Positions 40,437 to 47,260 of a stretch of DNA of 47,260 nucleotides are shown piece by piece. The stretch spans positions 1 through 47,260 of the forward strand of contig JADGEM010000036.1 of the NCBI GenBank assembly GCA_016744375.1. Reading direction: 5' to 3'. The position numbers and the translations under genes were made by a program. Positions within the stretch are counted from its first letter, which is position 1. Every line of letters begins with the position of its first letter. Below the pieces are notes generated by a model. The model did no database searches, was not told the DNA's origin, and saw nothing but the letters and a program-made list of their open reading frames with translations. This DNA is from Gammaproteobacteria bacterium (GTDB lineage Bacteria > Pseudomonadota > Gammaproteobacteria > GRL18).

Positions 40437-40727
40437 TTATTTTTCAAGGTAATCATCAACCAGACCATTTCGTTCCAGCACTTTGTATATTTTCTTACTG
40501 GTTTTAGCGATACGTTGTATTTCACCAAAATCAGGCGTTTCCCCATCCTTTAGTCGGTATTCCCAACCCTCTAGTTCAGAATCCAGATAGTCCAATAGTT
40601 TTTGCGAGCAGCCATTACACTGACCAGAGCATAAATTTGCTTCGGGCAAATCGAATGGCATTGCCCGTCTGACCTGTTTGATCAGTTGGCGCATAGCAAT
40701 TGTTCTATCCGGTTTCATTCGATACAT
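40437..40727 (-). CDS. Conserved small protein with CX3CX2C motif
   Basis: A 96 aa protein without a known function. It contains three cysteines at 33, 37 and 40 (LCSGQCNGCSQK). Their CX3CX2C spacing matches the cluster-binding loop of radical SAM enzymes, but the chain is far too short for that barrel. A metal or Fe-S binding role is possible. The second half is helical and charged. Its 5' end overlaps the 3' end of the alpha/beta hydrolase gene by 23 bases, which implies coupled translation. ATG 40727 or 40718 could be the start. Confidence 0.75.
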   Translation of the reverse strand: MYRMKPDRTIAMRQLIKQVRRAMPFDLPEANLCSGQCNGCSQKLLDYLDSELEGWEYRLKDGETPDFGEIQRIAKTSKKIYKVLERNGLVDDYLEK

Positions 40728-41577
40728 AGGGTTCGATCAAAGCTTTAAATAATTCAGGCTGCTCCGCATGAAGCCAGTGTCCTGCCGATTTGATCATAGA
40801 AAATGATGCCTTTGGAAATAACTTTCTTGTGAGCCTCTGATTTTCTTTACTCAAATAATCTGACAAACCGCCCCCGATAAACAAGACACGTTCCATAAAG
40901 GGCTTTATATTCTGAGTATCAGGGAAGCCTGTAATAGTCGAAATTGACTGTCCTATAACATCAAGATTTAAACGCCATTGATATTTTTTAGCTTTAAACT
41001 GTAAATTTTGTAATAAAAACTGACGTAAACTACTCTCACTTATTATTTCTGACAGATAGCGATCAGCCTCTTTTCGAGAAGAGATTAAATCCAGTGGCAC
41101 TGACTGAAAGGCTTTTAGGACTTCAGAGAAGTCATGATTATATGTAACTGGAGCAATATCAACAATAACCAGTCTACGGACAATCTCAGGATGAGAGAGA
41201 GCCAGCCACATAGCCGCTTTCCCACCCATACTATGAGCAATAATACTGACCGGATCATGAGATTTAATCTCATGTTCAATAAAATCCAGCACATCCGCCG
41301 CCATATGAGGGTAATCCATTACAGTCGAGTGAGGTGACTTTCCATGATTTCTCATATCCAGAGAATAAACAACAAACTCATCAGACAAAGAACGAGCAAT
41401 AGGATGCCAATTGCGATTGCTGCCAAACAAGCCATGCAAAATCACAACCGGGGGACGTTTTTTTTGTGGTGAAGAGCCTTTAGCGTTTATTAAAGAAGAG
41501 CCTTTAGCTGTTTTTAGCAAAGAGCCTTCAGCAGTTTTTAAAGAAGAGCCTTCATATTTTATTGCATGCAGACGCAT
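40705..41577 (-). CDS. Alpha/beta hydrolase (YbfF-like esterase) with N-terminal repeat
   Basis: A 290 aa alpha/beta-hydrolase. It shows the oxyanion-hole segment VILHGLFGSNRNW, LDMRNHGKSPH, the nucleophile elbow AHSMGGKA (Ser116) and the catalytic His in SAGHWLHAE. The family resembles E. coli YbfF, an acyl-CoA/ester hydrolase, and lacks a signal peptide. The first two strands are separated by an unusual octapeptide repeat at residues 11-34 (SSLKTAEG, SLLKTAKG, SSLINAKG), absent from typical members. The small CX3CX2C protein gene overlaps its 3' end. Confidence 0.9.
   Translation of the reverse strand: MRLHAIKYEGSSLKTAEGSLLKTAKGSSLINAKGSSPQKKRPPVVILHGLFGSNRNWHPIARSLSDEFVVYSLDMRNHGKSPHSTVMDYPHMAADVLDFIEHEIKSHDPVSIIAHSMGGKAAMWLALSHPEIVRRLVIVDIAPVTYNHDFSEVLKAFQSVPLDLISSRKEADRYLSEIISESSLRQFLLQNLQFKAKKYQWRLNLDVIGQSISTITGFPDTQNIKPFMERVLFIGGGLSDYLSKENQRLTRKLFPKASFSMIKSAGHWLHAEQPELFKALIEPYVSNETG
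41471..41553 (-). repeat. 24-bp in-frame tandem repeat
   Basis: About 3.5 copies of a 24-base unit lie at 41471-41494, 41495-41518, 41519-41542 and 41543-41553. They encode the octapeptide repeats of the alpha/beta hydrolase. Because the unit is a multiple of three, gain or loss of copies would keep the reading frame. Confidence 0.85.
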
Positions 41578-41641
41578 TGGTATACTTCAAACATTTTGAC
41601 TAACAAAAAGTGTGTAATACAATGATATCCTCATTTTGATC

Positions 41642-42382
41642 CTATTGCTTAGCGAGGTAATCTGACTTTCTTTGGGCATAAGTGGCCGTTACCTCACCCA
41701 ACTCTACTGAGTTAAATTCACGTAAACCACTTAAGAGCAAATTTTTTGCCCCATGACCAATTTCTTCACCATCAGACAGTATGGAAAATTCGAGCCTCAC
41801 TTCACCTTTTCGACCATTGTTCTTAAGCGATGCATTATTGAGTTTCAAATCAATATTATCACCTGATAATTTATCTAAATGAATTTCCATATTTTTATAA
41901 ATCACCAGGGGACGAGCTGGATTAATCATAACATTTTCCTTATCCATTAAAGGAACCAGGATATCAGGAAAAGTCTTGCTGGAAAATTGCACATATTTTT
42001 CAGATAACGTAGCAATAAAATCAGCATCTTTAGTATTATCACCTGATGCAGAAATATCCATATAGTTTTTACCATTGGTATCCTGCAAACTAAACACATC
42101 GACTGCCTGCTCTGGGAAAACCTGCTCTGGAAAAATGAGTTGAGTTGTATCAACAACCATTCCAGAAAATTCAAACCTCATTTCCTGATTCACCCCGTAT
42201 TGAGCCAGAAAGACGGAAAATAATAAATCACCCGGCACACAAAATCGTCGATGTTCTTCATCATGAATGGGATTAAAGTCACCTGCCACCCCTTTTGCAA
42301 AAGAACTGGCCTGATTTCGAGTAAAACTGATTTGCTGGACACCATCAATTGAATTGATATTATAATACTTTGTAATATTCAT
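41642..42382 (-). CDS. DUF3581 family protein
   Basis: A 246 aa protein matching the DUF3581 family of gammaproteobacteria, whose function is unknown. The segment GDFNPIHDEEHRRFCVPGDL resembles the hydratase motif of MaoC-like hot-dog folds (NPIH-D ... PG). A CoA-thioester role is therefore possible but unproven. No signal peptide or membrane segment is present. It appears monocistronic, with 181 bases upstream before the GGDEF-EAL gene on the same strand. Confidence 0.8.
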   Translation of the reverse strand: MNITKYYNINSIDGVQQISFTRNQASSFAKGVAGDFNPIHDEEHRRFCVPGDLLFSVFLAQYGVNQEMRFEFSGMVVDTTQLIFPEQVFPEQAVDVFSLQDTNGKNYMDISASGDNTKDADFIATLSEKYVQFSSKTFPDILVPLMDKENVMINPARPLVIYKNMEIHLDKLSGDNIDLKLNNASLKNNGRKGEVRLEFSILSDGEEIGHGAKNLLLSGLREFNSVELGEVTATYAQRKSDYLAKQ

Positions 42383-42563
42383 TATTGTTTGTTACCGTCT
42401 GATACTTCCCTGATAGCACTCATAGGATACATTAAACTGTATATTCTAACATTAAAAAGGCCTATTCTGATAGATACAGTTAAAAGTAGATGAGAATGCA
42501 TTTTGGCAACCGTTATAAGAATAAAACCTGGGGGAAAATAATTAAGGCTGCTGCGAGTATAAG

Positions 42564-45506
42564 CTACAGGATGTCAGGTAAAGGCTTGCTGATATAATAC
42601 CCCTGAGCAAAATCAACATGAAGTTCTGTTAAAATATTAATACTATTTTCTGTTTCAACAAATTCTGCAATGGTTTTTTTACCTAAGGCCCTGGCCACAT
42701 CAGATAATGCTTTAACAAAGATCTTATCCTCTTTTTCATGTTCGATGCGTTGAATAAAAGCACCATCTATTTTTATGTAGTCGAATGACATATTTTTTAA
42801 ATAATAAAAAGATGAAAATCCAGTACCAAAATCATCCAATGCGACTTGGCAACCTAACTCTCTAATTTCATTAATGAATGATTTTGCCGTTTTAAAATTA
42901 GTCACTGCAGATGTTTCTGTAATTTCAAAAATAATGTGATTAGATGTCACTTGCGGTTGATTCAGCAACCTTTTGATTTCCAATTTAACATTGTCATTAT
43001 TGATTGACTGACCCGATAAGTTAATAGCCAGCTTAATATGTTCATGGCCAGCCTGTTGCAAACTAAGAAGTTTATTGAACGCAAGATTTATAACTTTTTT
43101 ATCAACCATTTCTATTAATCCAAGTTCCTCTGCATATTGAATAAATTTTGCAGGGGCAAGCAGACTGCCATCTTCTTTAAGTATTCTTAACAAACATTCA
43201 TAATGGCTAATGGAATTGTCTTTTAAATCTAAAATAGGCTGATAATATAATATAAGCCGATCATTACTAATGGCATATTCTATTAATTGTTTCCACTCTA
43301 AGCGCTCATTAAGTTCCTGATGATAGCTGTTTTTCGGATCATAAATATGATAATGCTCAACACTGGTTTCTTTAGCATGATACATAGCCAAATCAGCATT
43401 GGATAACAACTCCTGAATCGTCGTTCCATTTTCAGGGTACAGAGCAATACCAATACTGGAACTGAGTTGATAGGTTTGATGAAAATCACTCACTACTATT
43501 TTTTGAAATGCCTGGTTGACTTTATGGGCCAAAGAGATAATATCATTTATATCATCCATTGGCGTCACAATTGCAAACTCATCTCCACCCAGTCGACACA
43601 ATAGTTCAGAAGGCTGACATAATTCCTGCAGTGCAATTGCAACATCAATTAACAATTGATCGCCAATACTATGTCCCTGAGTATCATTAACCACTTTAAA
43701 TTGATCCAGATCTAAATAAAGTAAGGCCAATTTTTTCTGGTATTTTTGAGCTGTCATTATCAGCTTTTCAAATTCCAGCTGAAAATAATGGCGGTTATGC
43801 AAATGCGTTAGCGGGTCATGTGATGCGAGCCATATGGTTTGTTCTTCTGCAACCTTCCGTTCCGTAATATCAATACCAATGGATAAAATATTTTCCCCGG
43901 GTACAGCTTGTCCAGAGAAAATACGTGTGTGCAGCCATGATATATTTCGCTTAGATGAACCATCAATCATTAATTCATCATCAACACTGATAGTTTCTCC
44001 ATCATTGATTTGACAAAAAGTTCTCAAAGAATTTTCATGATCTGAATTGTTTTTGACAAAAAGTTCCATAAAGTTTTTATCAATAAGATCATCATGAGAT
44101 GAAGGGGATAGCTGAGGTGACAGCTGTGAGCATTGTTGATTAGCAGATAATATCAAACCATCAAGTGTTTGAGTTATAATATAAATAGGTGCAGTTTCAA
44201 TTAATTGATGAACAAAGTCACGCTCATATTTTAATTCAATGTTTTTGTTTTTTATTTGTAAGGTACTCTGCACAACATTATATTCCAATCTCTCTAATTG
44301 ATAACTCAGGTTAAATGCTGTCCTTTTTAATTTATCCAACTCATCATAAGTATATTTTTGTGATTTTATATATGATAACAGTCCTCGTGTTTGTTGATAT
44401 TTATTAAAATCTTCAGTCCTTTGATTAAATCGATTTTCTTTTGCCAAAAAAGGTAATGCCTGAGAAAAATGATTAATTTTAGTTAATGTTTTTTCCAACA
44501 GCAGGAACAGTAAAGTAACTGTTATAAATAAGCTGGTGCCTCCTATAAAAATAATATTATTTCTTTCATTCTTTAATTCTTGAAAATCAACTTCCTGATT
44601 ATCAATAATAATAAAAAAAGCTTCCTTATTATTTTTATTAATATCTGAAAGACTTAATGAAAAATGTTGATTGTTATAAACAAAAGAACTGATCGACGTA
44701 TTATTGTAGGTTGCGGTAGAATATTCTGAGATTTTATTACCTTCTTTTTCAGCTTTATTCATTAGGTTTTTTTTAAAAAAAAGAAAGCTTTGCAATAAAG
44801 AACGGTTAACTTTATTGTTAGTTACAGCCAATATTTTATCATCAATAACAAGACCAATATCAACTTTGCTGATTTTTGAAAAATTAATCAAGGTCTCTGA
44901 AATGGCTTTTCCAACACTCATGACCCCCATTAACTTACCCTGGGACTGAATGGGGACAGCAACATAAATGGCACACTCATTATAGCAATCAATAAAGTGT
45001 TGAGGATGCTCGGTCGTTATTACTTTTTCAAATAAAGTATTCAAGTCTGTATTTTGTTGTCCCCACTGAGAAAGATGATTGGACTCATGGTGATAATAAC
45101 TAAGATTTTTCAGTCCCCAAATAAATTTCCAGTTGAGCCAGTATTGCTCAATGAAATTTCTTAACTGTTGATCGGCCGAAACAGTAGGTAAACTTTTTTC
45201 TTGCTTTAATTCGCTGACACTATCAACAAACTGCGCCATCACCTGAGTGGTATTAAGGATAAAGTCATCCAATGAAATAAATAATTCATTGGTCTGATAT
45301 TGTATTTGCTCATTGTAAAGTTTTTTAGCTTTATAATAAAGACCGTAACTTAGACTTGTATATAAAATAAGTAGAACACAGCTGATGGTAAAGCCATATC
45401 TCCATTTTAAACTGACAAAAATTTTCTCTCGTTCTTTTTCCTCCTCCTTACCGGCAAGTGAAGGAAATAAAAACCGGATGCCTTTTTTTAAATTGAAAAA
45501 TTTCAT
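42564..45506 (-). CDS. Membrane sensor GGDEF-EAL protein
   Basis: A 980 aa cyclic-di-GMP enzyme. Two membrane segments (about residues 34-55 and 315-337) enclose a periplasmic double-Cache-like sensor containing AIYVAVPIQSQGKLMGVMSV. A PAS domain (about 425-560) follows. The cyclase domain has an intact GGDEF near residue 640; no RxxD inhibitory site precedes it. The phosphodiesterase domain has ECLLR in place of EALLR (the catalytic Glu is kept), DDFGTGFSS near 889, KIDGAFI and AEFVETE, so it may be active. The gene begins three bases after the porin stop, and the sensor may read the same periplasmic ligand. Confidence 0.92.
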   Translation of the reverse strand: MKFFNLKKGIRFLFPSLAGKEEEKEREKIFVSLKWRYGFTISCVLLILYTSLSYGLYYKAKKLYNEQIQYQTNELFISLDDFILNTTQVMAQFVDSVSELKQEKSLPTVSADQQLRNFIEQYWLNWKFIWGLKNLSYYHHESNHLSQWGQQNTDLNTLFEKVITTEHPQHFIDCYNECAIYVAVPIQSQGKLMGVMSVGKAISETLINFSKISKVDIGLVIDDKILAVTNNKVNRSLLQSFLFFKKNLMNKAEKEGNKISEYSTATYNNTSISSFVYNNQHFSLSLSDINKNNKEAFFIIIDNQEVDFQELKNERNNIIFIGGTSLFITVTLLFLLLEKTLTKINHFSQALPFLAKENRFNQRTEDFNKYQQTRGLLSYIKSQKYTYDELDKLKRTAFNLSYQLERLEYNVVQSTLQIKNKNIELKYERDFVHQLIETAPIYIITQTLDGLILSANQQCSQLSPQLSPSSHDDLIDKNFMELFVKNNSDHENSLRTFCQINDGETISVDDELMIDGSSKRNISWLHTRIFSGQAVPGENILSIGIDITERKVAEEQTIWLASHDPLTHLHNRHYFQLEFEKLIMTAQKYQKKLALLYLDLDQFKVVNDTQGHSIGDQLLIDVAIALQELCQPSELLCRLGGDEFAIVTPMDDINDIISLAHKVNQAFQKIVVSDFHQTYQLSSSIGIALYPENGTTIQELLSNADLAMYHAKETSVEHYHIYDPKNSYHQELNERLEWKQLIEYAISNDRLILYYQPILDLKDNSISHYECLLRILKEDGSLLAPAKFIQYAEELGLIEMVDKKVINLAFNKLLSLQQAGHEHIKLAINLSGQSINNDNVKLEIKRLLNQPQVTSNHIIFEITETSAVTNFKTAKSFINEIRELGCQVALDDFGTGFSSFYYLKNMSFDYIKIDGAFIQRIEHEKEDKIFVKALSDVARALGKKTIAEFVETENSINILTELHVDFAQGYYISKPLPDIL

Positions 45507-45509
45507 TAT

Positions 45510-46712
45510 TTATAATCGAAAGGAAAGCTGCAATGCAAACAAATCCCAATACTGCTCGGTTTTCTGGCGGTCAGGATTATCTGCTGATGATAACCATGAT
45601 GTACCGTTAATATAATGGTATTCTCCCCTGAGCATTATTGACGGTGTGATATCCCACCGCATTCCAACCATCCAATCTTTGGTAAACCCCATATGCGCCG
45701 GCAACCCCAGCCTTTCAAACGTTTTTCCATGACGATCATCATTATCAAGGATGTTCTCATCAAATCGAACAATACCCTGCCATTTAGGAGAAAATCGATA
45801 AGTCCCCTGAATATACCAGTTTTCCGAAACCGGAAAAGAATCTGGCACAGCAACAAAATTTTCAAACTCATTTTGTGAATAATAATATTCACTTGTAAAA
45901 CCCCATTTTTCACCATTATATTGAGCGGATAGAACATATGGAGAAAAACGTGCAGTCCCTGATGCCAGAAAATCAGTTGAAGTAGGCTTATAATCTAAGG
46001 TGACATCAGTATAACTGAGGGCAAATATATATTTATCGTTATCTAAGCTATATTTTATCTGGCCCGAAAACATATTATCATTAGTATCTAAATCACCCTG
46101 TGCCAGATTACCAAATATTAATTTTTGAATTTCATCATTATCATTATGAGGCATACCATAATTGAGCTTAAATGATAAAATTCCATTGCCTACCTGATGC
46201 CCGCCAAAAATCTGTCCCCCATCTGATGATAAGAGCAGTGAACGTGAGCGATCCAGATAGATACTTTGTGGTAATAAGATGCTTGGTGTTGTAAATGCAA
46301 CATCTCTGGTTTCATTATACAAGCCAATCGGGTTTTTAATTCGACCTAAACGCAGGCCTAATCGAGAAGTGTCCTTATTCAACAGATTCACACTCATCAT
46401 GGCATAATCTATCCTTAAATCACTATTCTCTACTTTGCCAGCACGACGGTATAATGCTTGTGCAGAGAAGTCGACTCTGTCATTAGCCTGCCAGAAAATA
46501 TTAGCCCCAATTTCTGTCTGATCAAAGGTAACCTTACCATCGCTTTTACCACTATAATTATTATCTGTCGAATAAAAGGCACCCTGTGCTAAAAAACCAT
46601 GCAGCTGTATGTTTTCTGTTAATTCAACAGCAAAAGCCGGATGGATCATAATAACGAGCAATAAAAAAGAGACCTTAACATAGAAGAGAATTTGTCGAGA
46701 AAGATTACTCAT
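45510..46712 (-). CDS. Outer-membrane porin-like beta-barrel protein
   Basis: A 400 aa protein with a Sec signal peptide (residues 1-28, cleavage after AFA) and alternating beta-strand pattern throughout. It ends LFALQLSFRL, the terminal aromatic-rich strand recognised by the BAM complex. The N-terminal part (LHGFLAQGAFYSTDNNY) and LRLGRIKNPIGLYNETRD resemble porin-like proteins often encoded beside PstS-like proteins and c-di-GMP enzymes. The substrate is not known. Its 5' end overlaps the PstS-like gene by eight bases and the GGDEF-EAL gene follows three bases after its stop. Confidence 0.85.
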   Translation of the reverse strand: MSNLSRQILFYVKVSFLLLVIMIHPAFAVELTENIQLHGFLAQGAFYSTDNNYSGKSDGKVTFDQTEIGANIFWQANDRVDFSAQALYRRAGKVENSDLRIDYAMMSVNLLNKDTSRLGLRLGRIKNPIGLYNETRDVAFTTPSILLPQSIYLDRSRSLLLSSDGGQIFGGHQVGNGILSFKLNYGMPHNDNDEIQKLIFGNLAQGDLDTNDNMFSGQIKYSLDNDKYIFALSYTDVTLDYKPTSTDFLASGTARFSPYVLSAQYNGEKWGFTSEYYYSQNEFENFVAVPDSFPVSENWYIQGTYRFSPKWQGIVRFDENILDNDDRHGKTFERLGLPAHMGFTKDWMVGMRWDITPSIMLRGEYHYINGTSWLSSADNPDRQKTEQYWDLFALQLSFRL

Positions 46713-47124
46713 CGGCTGCCTCCTGAGTAAAATCCAGATTAATAACGTTAATATTAGGCCTGTTTATCTCACGTTTTATATAACCAATTGAATTTTTTGT
46801 CTGACTTATTTTTTCTATCATTTCAGCTTCAGTCTCAACAACGGTAGGGGCAATACCTGTCCCAGAAAAAGTATATCGGTCCCAGATTCGCCGATATTGA
46901 TGAGGGAAAATTCCAGTCAGTGTTTTAGAAAACGTCTGGTGTAAGGTGCTGTCATCAGGAAAAACAAAGATATAGATCCGTGAACCATCAGACCAACTGG
47001 TTTTTTGTAAAGTAAATATATTTCGAATATCTTGTTTTGAATTCGGAGGAGAAACAACGGAACCATTAACAATTAGTGAAACAGCCAGACTATTGCTGGC
47101 ATATAGAAACAAGCAACTTATCAT
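46705..47124 (-). CDS. Small PstS-like periplasmic protein
   Basis: A protein of at least 139 aa resembling short PstS-type phosphate-binding proteins. Features are SLIVNGSVVSPPNSKQDIRN near the N terminus, DDSTLHQTFSKTLTG in the middle, and KISQTKNSIGYI, the usual C-terminal GxIGY region. The listed ATG (47124) has no RBS and cuts the signal peptide. The frame stays open upstream with Lys residues and a hydrophobic core. GGAG at 47171-47174 is ideally placed for an ATC codon at 47163 (or CTG at 47160), giving a full signal peptide. The true start is therefore probably upstream. Confidence 0.78.
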   Translation of the reverse strand: MISCLFLYASNSLAVSLIVNGSVVSPPNSKQDIRNIFTLQKTSWSDGSRIYIFVFPDDSTLHQTFSKTLTGIFPHQYRRIWDRYTFSGTGIAPTVVETEAEMIEKISQTKNSIGYIKREINRPNINVINLDFTQEAADE

Positions 47125-47260
47125 TAAGATATTGATTTTAATATTATTTTTTAAATTCAGGATGGTTGTTCTCCGCTTTGATGAGTGAGGTTTTATCCAA
47201 AATAGAACATACTCTTCTCATCAGGAATGGAGGTTTGCCTGATTTTCAGTTTAAAATATT

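Overview
The window is a chromosomal segment of a low-GC gammaproteobacterium. The evidence is the set of close matches to gammaproteobacterial housekeeping proteins: RdgC, RNase T, YbiT, LptE, HolA, RNase G, YhdP, DarP/YjgA, YbeL, SodB, a class II PyrC and a fused Aas. A PrsT-type TPR protein, an N-acetylglutaminylglutamine (NAGGN) amidotransferase and a PstS-like/porin/GGDEF-EAL cluster fit a free-living or aquatic, non-enteric lineage. The genus cannot be read from the sequence alone. No rRNA, tRNA or CRISPR array was seen.

Layout. (1) 1-3648 is an AT-rich accessory patch. It holds one large NACHT-type STAND NTPase (191-3220, minus), a candidate anti-phage or stress sensor with a degenerate formylglycine-generating-enzyme-like segment after the NTPase. 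Next to it is a frameshifted remnant of an IS3-family orfA. (2) 3649-9433 holds aas and ybiT (minus), then an orphan UmuD-like S24 autoprotease and rdgC (plus). (3) 9620-15040 (plus) holds a long exported TPR protein, pyrC-rnt, and a cold-shock gene with a long AT-rich leader and a strong UUCG terminator. (4) 15253-18339 (minus) holds an NYN-domain protein and a Lon-like AAA+ protease; darP follows on plus. (5) 19013-33025 is a long minus-strand block: leuS-lptE-holA-proA-nadD-rsfS-rlmH-maf-rng-yhdP-nit. Its short gaps and overlaps suggest one or a few operons for translation, replication, envelope and cofactor functions. (6) 33154-38997 holds ybeL, grxD, a hyuB/BON lipoprotein/NAGGN-type amidotransferase run, and sodB. 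(7) 39137-42382 holds a repeat protein followed by an FHA-domain protein, then a small Cys-motif protein overlapping an alpha/beta hydrolase with an internal tandem repeat, then a DUF3581 protein. (8) 42564-47124 is a tight minus-strand trio: PstS-like periplasmic protein, porin, and a membrane GGDEF-EAL sensor.

The main items for a second look are: the NACHT protein and its FGE-like segment beside an IS3 scar; the FHA protein beside a Thr/Ser-rich repeat protein; the PstS-like/porin/GGDEF-EAL trio, whose first gene seems to lack a standard start codon where the ribosome-binding site (RBS) lies; and several orphan genes (umuD without umuC, hyuB without hyuA, NAGGN amidotransferase without its synthetase, PrsT without other exosortase genes).
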